From NCBI GenBank assembly GCA_031271965.1, contig JAISUS010000002.1:1-64000 (forward strand): 64,000 bases of DNA, given 5' to 3'. The notes beneath the pieces were generated by a model, which saw only the letters and a list, made by a program, of their open reading frames with translations, had not been told where the DNA came from and did no database searches. Positions within the stretch are counted from its first letter, which is position 1, and each line of letters starts with the position of its first letter. A program made the position numbers and the translations under genes. Of this stretch, positions 1 through 7,991 are shown in pieces. Origin of the DNA: Prevotella sp. (lineage in GTDB: Bacteria > Bacteroidota > Bacteroidia > Bacteroidales > Dysgonomonadaceae).

Positions 1-6
1 TTTTCC

Positions 7-112
7 AAAAAAATTCCGTATTCCGATTGAGTTAATGCCATATATTTTACCAACAAAAAATCTTATTTCTCCCGCAAAGAAAGCAGCCGATTTTGAAGTT
101 TTTTTGAAGATT
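7..112. repeat. Dispersed repeat, copy A (about 106 bp)
   Basis: This segment matches positions 48943-49047 at roughly 90 percent identity over its whole length. The two copies share an uninterrupted stretch of about 45 bases near the left end, running from the A7 tract through 'ccgtattccgattgag' into 'atattttacc'. Neither copy holds a convincing ORF, and both are AT-rich. After base 112 the sequences diverge. The left limit may lie outside the window, because the match reaches almost to base 1. It is probably a dispersed intergenic element; its function is unknown. Confidence 0.8.
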
Positions 113-234
113 GGGTTTGGCCTATGTTAAATCGAACGAATGACGGGTGAATAACCTGATATTCTGTATTGGAGTTTATAGTTTATTATAGAAGATATTT
201 TTCTTCCCGCTTCATAATAAAACTCTAAAAACCT

Positions 235-242
235 TATCTTTG
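235..242 (+). promoter_or_regulatory. -7 promoter element of yigZ (TATCTTTG)
   Basis: TATCTTTG matches the Bacteroidetes -7 consensus TAnnTTTG. The start codon of the next gene begins only seven bases downstream, so the transcript would be leaderless or nearly so. No clear -33 TTTG is seen. Confidence 0.5.
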
Positions 243-248
243 TAATAT

Positions 249-845
249 ATGGAAGATGTATATAAGACCATAGCAGAGGCATCGAAGGCTATTTATACGG
301 AGAAGCGAAGTAGATTTATTGCTTATGCAATCCCTGTACTTTCAACCCGGGATGTAAAAAATGAAATAGACAAGCTAAAGAAGGAGTTTTACGATGCCCG
401 TCATGTGTGTTGGGCTTATATGTTAGGGGCAGACAGGCTCGAATTTCGTTCCAACGATGATGGAGAGCCATCGGGAACGGCGGGGAAACCTATACTCGGA
501 CAAATAAACTCGAATGAGCTGACAAATATTCTTGTCGCAGTTGTTCGTTATTTTGGAGGGATCAAACTCGGTACAAGCGGGCTCATTGTTGCATACCGGG
601 AGGCGGCAGCGGATGCCATCCGGGAAGCCGGGATTATAGAAAAGACAGTAGATATGCAAGTTTCATTTGGTTTTGAATACCCATTTATGAATGATGTGAT
701 GAAAATAGTAAAAGATTTAGAACCTGTTATTTTGGAACAATCTTACGATTTGAATTGCTCGATGACACTGGAAATACGGAAAGCCAAGTTTGACGAATTA
801 AGCAATAGGCTGGAAAAGGTGGAGTCTTTGAGTTTTATTGAATAG
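249..845 (+). CDS. yigZ: YigZ/IMPACT (UPF0029) family protein
   Basis: A 198-residue protein of normal length for the YigZ/IMPACT family. The N-terminal UPF0029 domain (about residues 1-125) carries the characteristic stretch with RHVCWAY, NDDGEPSGTAGKP and VRYFGGIKLGTSGL. The C-terminal part (about 130-198) fits the small ferredoxin-like DUF1949 domain. Eukaryotic IMPACT acts in translational control through GCN1, but the bacterial role is not settled. The ATG at 249 sits just after a TAnnTTTG element, which supports this start. It is monocistronic or weakly linked to the sulfatase downstream. Family assignment is firm; cellular function is not. Confidence 0.9.
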   Translation: MEDVYKTIAEASKAIYTEKRSRFIAYAIPVLSTRDVKNEIDKLKKEFYDARHVCWAYMLGADRLEFRSNDDGEPSGTAGKPILGQINSNELTNILVAVVRYFGGIKLGTSGLIVAYREAAADAIREAGIIEKTVDMQVSFGFEYPFMNDVMKIVKDLEPVILEQSYDLNCSMTLEIRKAKFDELSNRLEKVESLSFIE

Positions 846-907
846 TAAATATTTGTACTACATTGATATTTATTATATTTACGGATCTAATACAAGCATC
901 TATCACT

Positions 908-2503
908 ATGAGCAAATTAAAGACTATCAGTTACGTCATCCTTCCCGCAAGTTTGTTTAGTTACTCTTATGGATCAGAAAAACCAAAAACTAAACATCCT
1001 AACATTGTCTATATAATGACGGATGACCACTCGTTTCAGACGATAAGCGCATACGGACATCCCATATCTAAATTAGCCCCAACTCCTAATATAGACAGGT
1101 TGGCAAATGAGGGTATGATTTTTCAACAGGCTTTTGTAGAAAATTCAATATCTACTCCCAGTAGAGCCTGCTTGATGACAGGTCTTTACAGTCATCAGAG
1201 TGGACAAATCCGATTTGGCCCGGGGATTGATACAACAAAAATATTCTTTTCTGAATTGTTGCAGCAAAGCGGATATCAAACAGCCATCATTGGGAAGTGG
1301 CATTTGCCTTGCGACCCGAAGGGCTTTGATTATTATAAGATATTGCAGGGACAAGGGCAGTATTATAATTCACCATTTAAAGAAAAAGATACTGGCGATA
1401 AATATATAAGAGAAGAGGGATATACAACCACTCTGATTACAGATTATTCTATTAATTTTCTTAATAATAGAGATAAAGAGAAGCCATTTTGCTTATTGGT
1501 ACACCATAAGGCACCACATCGTAACTGGATGCCTGAACCAAAATATCTTAATCTCTATGAAGAGATAGATTTCCCCTTACCGGAAACATTTTATGATGAT
1601 TATTCCACACGTTGTTCTGCTGCTAAAAGCCAGGATATGAGTATATCTAAGACAATGACATTTGTTTATGACCTGAAAGTAGCTGAGCTTAAGGATATAT
1701 CGCCATATGATAAAGAAGCTAACATTGGTGATTTACAATGGCTATTTGACAGGATGTCGCCTGAAGAACAAGAAATGTGGTACAATGCATATCATCCTAA
1801 AAACAAGAAATTTATCGATCAGAAGCTGACAGGTGATGACTTGCTTAGATGGAAGTACCAGCGTTATCTGAAAGATTATCTTCGATGTATCAAGAGTGTA
1901 GACGATCAGGTGGGCAGGCTGATCGAGTATCTGGAAAAAGAAGGCTTAATGGATAATACTATTATTGTTTATACTTCCGATCAGGGTTTCTATATGGGAG
2001 AACACGGTTGGTTCGATAAGCGTTTTATGTATGAGGAGTCGTTCCGAACTCCTTTAATAATACGTTATCCTGAGAAGATAAAAGCGGGGACAAAATGTGA
2101 TGCCTTAGTTCAGAATATCGATTATGCTCCAACTATATTGTCCTTTGCGGGGATAGACAAACCTATTGAAATGGCGGGGACTCCGCTTGAACCTCTCTTT
2201 GGTGGTAAGAAGCCCGGAAACTGGCGGACAAGCCTATATTATCATTATTACGATTATCCGGCTGTACACAGCGTGCGTAGACATGATGGCGTTAGAACCG
2301 AACGGTATAAACTGATCCATTTTTATGGAGAAGGGGAGATGGCCGGTGATGAAGATATAAATTGTAATGAACTGTATGATCTTCAAAATGATCCGAATGA
2401 ATTGAATAACCTTTATGGAAAAGAAGGCTTTGAAAAGATTATGTCGGAGATGCAGGCCTTGTTAGATAAATACAGAAAGAATCTGAAAGTAGGAGAGTAT
2501 TGA
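908..2503 (+). CDS. Secreted serine-type sulfatase (arylsulfatase family S1)
   Basis: The family hydrolyses sulfate esters, usually on host or algal glycans, in the periplasm. I place the start at the ATG at 908, because it gives a signal peptide (MSKLKTISYVILPASLFSYS). The longer frame from 863 begins with TTG and adds 15 residues with no function. Sulfatase landmarks are the metal-binding MTDDHS near residue 38 and the active-site S-T-P-S-R followed by LMTG, with the residue to be modified at Ser82. It is therefore a Ser-type enzyme, where the serine is oxidised to formylglycine. GKWHL and YTSDQGFYMGEHGW are also typical. The substrate cannot be read from sequence. The maturase gene follows two bases later. 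Confidence 0.93.
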   Translation: MSKLKTISYVILPASLFSYSYGSEKPKTKHPNIVYIMTDDHSFQTISAYGHPISKLAPTPNIDRLANEGMIFQQAFVENSISTPSRACLMTGLYSHQSGQIRFGPGIDTTKIFFSELLQQSGYQTAIIGKWHLPCDPKGFDYYKILQGQGQYYNSPFKEKDTGDKYIREEGYTTTLITDYSINFLNNRDKEKPFCLLVHHKAPHRNWMPEPKYLNLYEEIDFPLPETFYDDYSTRCSAAKSQDMSISKTMTFVYDLKVAELKDISPYDKEANIGDLQWLFDRMSPEEQEMWYNAYHPKNKKFIDQKLTGDDLLRWKYQRYLKDYLRCIKSVDDQVGRLIEYLEKEGLMDNTIIVYTSDQGFYMGEHGWFDKRFMYEESFRTPLIIRYPEKIKAGTKCDALVQNIDYAPTILSFAGIDKPIEMAGTPLEPLFGGKKPGNWRTSLYYHYYDYPAVHSVRRHDGVRTERYKLIHFYGEGEMAGDEDINCNELYDLQNDPNELNNLYGKEGFEKIMSEMQALLDKYRKNLKVGEY

Positions 2504-2505
2504 TA

Positions 2506-3687
2506 ATGATAAACACTGTAGCACCTTTTGCCAAGCCTCTTTACGTGATGTTGAAGCCGATAGGCCCTATCTGCAACCTGAAATGTACATATTGCTACTA
2601 TCTGGATACAAAAAAGCTATATGCACAGGCGAATAATTATAAACTGAACGATGAATTACTGGAGCGGTTTATCGTGCAATATATGGAGTCGCAGACGATG
2701 AGCCCTATACTTTTTACATGGCATGGAGGGGAACCGTTATTAAGGGATGTCAGTTTTTATAAAAAAGCTCTTCAGTTGCAGAAGAAGTATGGCAAAGGCT
2801 GGCAAATTGACAATACACTGCAAACCAATGGCACATTATTGACTGACGAATGGTGCCGTTTCTTCAAGGAAAATAACTTTTTGATAGGAATTTCTATTGA
2901 TGGGACACAACGTTTTCACGATAAATACAGGAGGACAAATGGGGATGATCCTACGTTTGGAAAGGTTTTATATGGTATCAATCTTCTTAAAAAATATGGA
3001 GTAGAGTACAATATAATGGGAGTGGTAAATGATTATAATATCGACTATCCTTTGGAATTTTATAATTTTTTCAAAAGTATAGACTCTCATTTTATCCAGT
3101 TTGCACCCATTGTTGAACGATATCCGGACGGCCGTATGACAGAATGGAGTGTGACTCCCGAAAAGTGGGGTGATTTTCTGGTCGCTATTTTCGATGAGTG
3201 GGTTAAGAAAGATGTCGGTAATTATTTCGTTCAATATTTTGATGCGGCATTAGCCAACTGGATGAACGTTGCTCCCGGAGTTTGCATTTTTGCCGAGAAG
3301 TGCGGACACGCCGGTGTTATGGAATTCAATGGAGATGTATATTCCTGTGATCATTTTGTTTACCCCGAATACAAACTGGGAAACATCAAAGAAAAAACTC
3401 TGACCGAAATGATGTATTCAAGTAAACAGCTAGCTTTCGGTAACGGGAAATCGGAATATTTATCAGCCAAATGTAAGCAATGCAAATATCGCTTTGCATG
3501 TCATGGAGAATGCCCTAAAAACCGCATAGCAAAGACGCCGGAAGGCGAGAATATAAATTATTTGTGTGAAGGGTATTATAAATTCTTTGAGCATATAGCT
3601 CCATATATGGATTTTATGAAAAAAGAACTGGAAGCAAAACGTTCTCCTGCAAATATTATGTATCACTTGAACGAAGTAAGAGGTTGA
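2506..3687 (+). CDS. Anaerobic sulfatase-maturating enzyme (radical SAM, SPASM)
   Basis: This radical-SAM enzyme (anSME) oxidises the active-site Ser or Cys of sulfatases to formylglycine without oxygen. The cluster motif CNLKCTYC (Cys23, Cys27, Cys30 from this start) lies near the N-terminus. The C-terminal third has the Cys-rich SPASM region, with CGHAG, YSCDHF, CKQCKYRFACHGECP and a final LCEGYY, enough for two auxiliary 4Fe-4S clusters. The ATG at 2506 is preferred to the TTG at 2500 because an AGGAGAG stretch precedes it. Only two bases separate it from the sulfatase stop, so the two are translated as a pair. That fits a maturase dedicated, at least in part, to the serine-type sulfatase upstream. 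Confidence 0.95.
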   Translation: MINTVAPFAKPLYVMLKPIGPICNLKCTYCYYLDTKKLYAQANNYKLNDELLERFIVQYMESQTMSPILFTWHGGEPLLRDVSFYKKALQLQKKYGKGWQIDNTLQTNGTLLTDEWCRFFKENNFLIGISIDGTQRFHDKYRRTNGDDPTFGKVLYGINLLKKYGVEYNIMGVVNDYNIDYPLEFYNFFKSIDSHFIQFAPIVERYPDGRMTEWSVTPEKWGDFLVAIFDEWVKKDVGNYFVQYFDAALANWMNVAPGVCIFAEKCGHAGVMEFNGDVYSCDHFVYPEYKLGNIKEKTLTEMMYSSKQLAFGNGKSEYLSAKCKQCKYRFACHGECPKNRIAKTPEGENINYLCEGYYKFFEHIAPYMDFMKKELEAKRSPANIMYHLNEVRG

Positions 3688-3688
3688 T

Positions 3689-6600
3689 TTATACCTCCAC
3701 CACTTTACCCAGTGTGATATAACAAATGTATCCTTTAATGTCTGAGTAGCCGATCTTGCGAATCTGATCGGCATAATACTTTACCTGACGGATATATTTT
3801 TTATCCTCTTTTTCTCCGAATTTATAATCTATTACAATTGCTTTCTCACCTTTTATCATAACCCTGTCGGGACGGATAAATGTTCCTTTAGGCTGTAAAA
3901 TCTGTACTTCATTCAATACGCGGTATTCTCCCGAATACCAAGATGATACGAGAGGGTTGGATAAATATGAATTCAAAATATTTATAACCTCGCTTTTTTT
4001 ATCCGCCGTTATATCTCCGTTAATATAATACTCTTCAACGGCATTGTCTATATCGTTGATTGTTTGAATTTTACTAATTATTTCATGCATCAGGGTTCCG
4101 TAGTCGCGTTGTCCTGTGTCTGAAAAATAATATTTGTTCTTCAATAGCAGATTTATTCGATTGTCGTAAGGTACACTCGACATGCTCTCAACGTTGATTT
4201 CACCGATAGCAGACTCTTTCTCTTTCTTTACAGGAAGGTAATTTTTCCCTGTCTCAAAAACACCTGTTTCAGCATCTAAATATTGAGGAAGATTGATTAA
4301 TCTATCTTTTCCTGATACATTCGCTTCCGAATGAATAGAAGCCCAAAGCAGGGATGCAATGTCTTTCACCTCTTCTTTTACCGGTTTGGGGGCAAAAGCG
4401 ATCAATTCGTTTTTAGCTCTTGTAAAGGCCACATAGAGAACGTTTATATTATCGATGAATGCATGCAAACGTTCGTCATAATATTCATAGTCAAAAATTG
4501 TATTTTTCAACTTCGATGAGTATTTTACAGGAACTAGATGCAGGCGGTTGAATGGTTCCGATTGAGGATTACACCAAAGTATGGTTGTAAGTTTATGATC
4601 TATCTCCCAATTGCAGAATGGTATAATGACTGTATTAAAACCAAGCCCTTTCGATTTGTGTATGGTCATTATGCGAATTGCATCCTGGCCATCCGGTGTG
4701 AAAATCGTTTTCTTCATTCCCGATTCGTCCCACCATTTGAGGAAAGCGTCGAGGTCGGACGAATAACGGATGGCAAAGTCAAGAACCATATCCAAAAACG
4801 ACTGGATATAGACCAACTCGTCATTGTCCATCGCGTTATCGAACAGTTTGAACATTTCCTCTGTCATTTCATACAACGGGAGTTCGCGTATCCTGTTCAG
4901 TTCTGTCATTATTTCTTCCGGCAGGTCGTCTTTTGCAGAAAAATATTTTTGCAAGGCATCTTCTGCCGTAAGCTGGTTGCTGTATTTAAAATATTCGTAA
5001 ACAGCCAACGCTTTAAGGGAGGCATCCAGAGGATTGTGCAAATATTTGAGAAGCGCGACAATCAGTTTTACGCTTTTCGCATTATTGACAAAAAGGGCTT
5101 CATCGGAAATAATATCGTAACGGTATTTCGGATTGGTATTCCGGCTTTTATATTCCAATAAGCGGTTCGCTACACTTGCCCCTTCCTTTTTTGTGCGGAC
5201 AAGAATTGCTATATCTTTCAGATTGTAGCCTTTATCCTGTAATTGCTCTATTTGTGTAGGCAATTGTTCTAAAACATAATCCTGCCAAGCCTGTTCGGAT
5301 GTTTCTACAAATTCGACTCTTACATGCCCTTCATTTTTTTCGTGGCTTTCGGGTATTTGCTGATATACCTCGTTATATGCTTTTGTTATTCGAGTAGAAA
5401 ATGGTTGTAAGCGTTTATCTGCATCAATATCTAAAGAGCTGTTGTAAGTCTCTTGAAGAAGATGTGCTCCTGTTGTAAAAATTGCATTGTTAAAATCGAT
5501 GACATTTCTGGAGCTACGCCAATTTGTATCCAATGTTTCGCGGGTAATGCCTTCCGAAGTAAAGTCTTTGTCGAGTTGTTCGTCCAACAGTTTCCAATCC
5601 GAATTGCGCCAGCGATAGATACTTTGCTTTACATCTCCTACTATGAAATTCTTGTTTCCTCCTGCCAAACTGTCACGGACGAGAGGGAGGAAATTTTGCC
5701 ATTGCATATCCGAAGTGTCCTGAAACTCGTCGATCATATAGTTGTTAACCCGTAATCCTACCTTTTCGTAAATAAAAGGAGATTCATTTCCTGCAATGAT
5801 CCGGTTCAAGAGTTCGGTCGTATCCGATATGAGCATGATATTGTTCTCTGCGGCGTATTCCCTAATCTTTTTATCTACATCGCCCAATATACCTAAAGCG
5901 AAGAAATAACGGTTTATTTCACTCGCTGTCTGATAGGTTCGTGAATTTTCAAAATGATTGATAATCCTCACTACCAAAGGATTTAGTTCATTGTAAACAT
6001 TCTCAATTTTGTCCTTTAAGGATGTCGGTGTTTTTGCTGTATACCAATTTGATATTTCATCAGCCAAAGCCCGGAACATATTCGTTGGTTCATTCGTAAA
6101 ACCGCTTCCCCATCGTATAAAGCTAAAGAAAGGAGAACGTGAGCTGCCTTTAAAATCGTCCGGTTTCAGGCCATGACTGGTCATTATGTTGAGTGCTTTT
6201 TCAGCCATTCGCTGCAATTCGCTTTCGAAACTGCGAATGATGCCGAAAAGCATTTCTTTATAATCGGTCATCAGTTGCTTGTCGGCAATATCGGCCTGCA
6301 CCTGATTGCTGTATGCTTTGTAGCCTTCCTTAAATATCTCGGAAGAAAGGGACTGTATATCACTGCGAATATTCCATGTGTCGCCATTTTCTATTTTCTC
6401 TTCCGAGAAACGGATCAGCCAGTCGAGTAGAAGTTTATTGTCGCTGCGTTCCAGATCGAACAGCATGGAATCGACAGCTTGCCCTAAAACTTTTTCGGTA
6501 TCCAGTTCTACATTGTATCCTCCTCCTAATCCTATTTCACGTGTAAAAGCGCGCATTGTCTGTTGAAAAAATTTATCGATGGTGCTGACAGAAAAGGAGG

Positions 6601-6925
6601 AATAATCGTGAAGTATGCGTACCAAGATGTCATGCGCCTCTTTTCTTACCTGTTCCTCGTTCAACCCGTATTCATCCGAGAGCAAACCGGTATAATCCGA
6701 TTTTCGTCCTTGAGCCAGATTGCCAAGCTCTTCTACGATGCGGGTTTTCATTTCGTCGGTTGCCTTATTCGTAAAGGTAACCGCTAATATATGGCGATAA
6801 GCGTATGGGGAAGAAAAAAGAAGGCATAGATATTCTGCGGTCAGGCGATGGGTTTTACCCGAACCTGCCGAAGCTTTATATACAGAAAGATTTATTTCAT
6901 CGTCAAATAATCCTTGCTTTGACAT
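3689..6925 (-). CDS. AddA/RecB-like UvrD-family helicase-nuclease
   Basis: A 1078-residue superfamily 1A helicase with a C-terminal nuclease, the layout of AddA and RecB, which process double-strand DNA ends for recombination. Walker A is ASAGSGKT at residues 18-25. Other helicase motifs are MIDEFQDTSDMQW, VGDVKQSIYRWR, TIHKSKGLGF and YVAFTRAKNEL. The PD-(D/E)XK nuclease is visible at the end: PDRVMI, then IDYKFGE (Asp1033, Lys1035), then RQVKYYADQ. The gene start overlaps the end of the SUI1-family gene by 23 bases, so translation is coupled. An AddB partner is usually next door in Bacteroidetes, but none is in this window. The gene ends one base past the convergent maturase gene. Confidence 0.9.
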   Translation of the reverse strand: MSKQGLFDDEINLSVYKASAGSGKTHRLTAEYLCLLFSSPYAYRHILAVTFTNKATDEMKTRIVEELGNLAQGRKSDYTGLLSDEYGLNEEQVRKEAHDILVRILHDYSSFSVSTIDKFFQQTMRAFTREIGLGGGYNVELDTEKVLGQAVDSMLFDLERSDNKLLLDWLIRFSEEKIENGDTWNIRSDIQSLSSEIFKEGYKAYSNQVQADIADKQLMTDYKEMLFGIIRSFESELQRMAEKALNIMTSHGLKPDDFKGSSRSPFFSFIRWGSGFTNEPTNMFRALADEISNWYTAKTPTSLKDKIENVYNELNPLVVRIINHFENSRTYQTASEINRYFFALGILGDVDKKIREYAAENNIMLISDTTELLNRIIAGNESPFIYEKVGLRVNNYMIDEFQDTSDMQWQNFLPLVRDSLAGGNKNFIVGDVKQSIYRWRNSDWKLLDEQLDKDFTSEGITRETLDTNWRSSRNVIDFNNAIFTTGAHLLQETYNSSLDIDADKRLQPFSTRITKAYNEVYQQIPESHEKNEGHVRVEFVETSEQAWQDYVLEQLPTQIEQLQDKGYNLKDIAILVRTKKEGASVANRLLEYKSRNTNPKYRYDIISDEALFVNNAKSVKLIVALLKYLHNPLDASLKALAVYEYFKYSNQLTAEDALQKYFSAKDDLPEEIMTELNRIRELPLYEMTEEMFKLFDNAMDNDELVYIQSFLDMVLDFAIRYSSDLDAFLKWWDESGMKKTIFTPDGQDAIRIMTIHKSKGLGFNTVIIPFCNWEIDHKLTTILWCNPQSEPFNRLHLVPVKYSSKLKNTIFDYEYYDERLHAFIDNINVLYVAFTRAKNELIAFAPKPVKEEVKDIASLLWASIHSEANVSGKDRLINLPQYLDAETGVFETGKNYLPVKKEKESAIGEINVESMSSVPYDNRINLLLKNKYYFSDTGQRDYGTLMHEIISKIQTINDIDNAVEEYYINGDITADKKSEVINILNSYLSNPLVSSWYSGEYRVLNEVQILQPKGTFIRPDRVMIKGEKAIVIDYKFGEKEDKKYIRQVKYYADQIRKIGYSDIKGYICYITLGKVVEV

Positions 6926-7241
6926 ATCCTTCTTTTTGTAATAGTTCGAGTATCTTATTTCTGAAATCTCCCTGAACTATTATTTCTCCGTCTTTAGCCG
7001 ATCCGCCGACACCGCATTTTACTTTCAGAAATTTGCCTAATTCTTCCAAGTCTGCGATTGTACCGATGAATCCGGTAATCAGTGTCACGGCTTTTCCTTT
7101 TCGGTTACGTTTATCCAGGGATATACGAAGCTGTTGTTTAGCTTTGTCCAAAGTATCTTCTTCTATATTCTCTTCTTTTTCATATTTGAAGTCCGGATTT
7201 GTAGAATATACAACATTCAGACGGTCTTTCCAGTCATTCAT
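6903..7241 (-). CDS. SUI1/eIF1-family translation factor (YciH-like)
   Basis: A 112-residue protein of the SUI1/eIF1 fold, whose bacterial members (YciH) are thought to influence start-site fidelity or non-canonical initiation. The family core is visible as RNRKGKAVTLITGF, then LKVKCGVGGSAKDGEI and VQGDFRNKILELL. I choose the ATG at 7241 over the upstream one at 7265, because a TATTTTTG -7 element at 7263-7270 would overlap the longer start and the family usually begins close to NDWKDRLNVVYST. It is followed with a 23-base overlap by the AddA-like helicase and preceded by the nitroreductase gene, 57 bases away. Confidence 0.88.
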   Translation of the reverse strand: MNDWKDRLNVVYSTNPDFKYEKEENIEEDTLDKAKQQLRISLDKRNRKGKAVTLITGFIGTIADLEELGKFLKVKCGVGGSAKDGEIIVQGDFRNKILELLQKEGYVKARII

Positions 7242-7262
7242 ATCAATGGATTTTGTTTGATG

Positions 7263-7296
7263 CAAAAATACAGAATAATTTAAGTAGTTTTACAAA
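7263..7296 (-). promoter_or_regulatory. Promoter of the SUI1-family/AddA-like pair
   Basis: On the minus strand, TATTTTTG (7270 down to 7263) matches the -7 consensus, and TTTG (7296-7293) stands 22 bases upstream as a possible -33 element. It gives the pair its own promoter inside the nitroreductase-to-helicase gene row, and it decides the SUI1 start codon. Confidence 0.5.
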
Positions 7297-7297
7297 A

Positions 7298-7897
7298 CTA
7301 CCATTTATTCATATGTATCTTAGACTCATCGTATTTATCTTTTGCCGAATGATTTCCTTTGGGATAACCTATGGGAATAACCACTAACGGAAGCACTTGT
7401 GCAGGCATATTGGTGTGTTTTATTACCGTTGCCATCCTGTCACGGTAGGGGTAAGAGGCTGTCCATACTGCACCTAAATCCAGAGCCTCGGCGGCAAGAA
7501 GTATATTTTCAGTAGCAGCAGAGCAATCGAGGTACCAATAAGAAGAACGGACAGTATCTCCGCAAACAACAATGGCCATCGGTACTTCTGCAAGCATTTT
7601 AGCTGTAGGCAGTTCTTTTGCCATTTTATCCAGAATATCCCTGTCGTTTATAATTAGAAATTGCCAAGGGCGTGTGTCTTTTCCGGATGGTGCGGCCATT
7701 CCCGCTTTGATTAGCATTTGAATGTCTTCATCCGATACTTGCCTGTCTTTTATAAAATTGCGTACACTCTTCCTGTTGAAGATTACTGACAAGGCCGCAT
7801 CTTTTTTCGTTATCTGATTTTCTTCTTTCTGAGAACAGCTAGAAAATAAAATAGTGCAAACAGTAATAAGGCTGATAAAGAAATATTTTTTACTCAT
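7298..7897 (-). CDS. Nitroreductase-family lipoprotein
   Basis: A 199-residue FMN-dependent nitroreductase-fold protein. An N-terminal lipoprotein signal with lipobox FSSC (Cys21) places it in the envelope, which is unusual for a family that is mostly cytoplasmic but is common for this clade. Family features are SVIFNRKSVRNF for FMN phosphate contacts, MAAPSGKDTRPWQFLII, and a C-terminal PIGYPKGN. It probably uses NAD(P)H or another donor to reduce nitro groups, quinones or similar compounds; the true substrate is unknown. It lies upstream of the SUI1-family gene on the same strand. Confidence 0.88.
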   Translation of the reverse strand: MSKKYFFISLITVCTILFSSCSQKEENQITKKDAALSVIFNRKSVRNFIKDRQVSDEDIQMLIKAGMAAPSGKDTRPWQFLIINDRDILDKMAKELPTAKMLAEVPMAIVVCGDTVRSSYWYLDCSAATENILLAAEALDLGAVWTASYPYRDRMATVIKHTNMPAQVLPLVVIPIGYPKGNHSAKDKYDESKIHMNKW

Positions 7898-7929
7898 ACT
7901 TTTTCTATTCTTATGTTTTACAAAGATAT

Positions 7930-7968
7930 AATTAAAATAAAAACGCCGGGAATATTTTTTCCCGGCGT
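7930..7968 (-). terminator. Terminator of gdhA
   Basis: ACGCCGGG and CCCGGCGT (7943-7950 and 7961-7968) form an eight-base-pair GC-rich stem. Read on the minus strand, it is followed by a T-rich tract. It lies 23 bases past the gdhA stop. Confidence 0.85.
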
Positions 7969-7991
7969 AGATTTATAACCGATATAGAATA

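Noticed and set aside
863-907. N-terminal extension of the sulfatase
   Set aside because: It starts with TTG and lies before the signal peptide; the ATG at 908 is better.
4538-5161. A 207-codon plus-strand frame
   Set aside because: It lies wholly inside the AddA-like gene on the other strand and has no family features.
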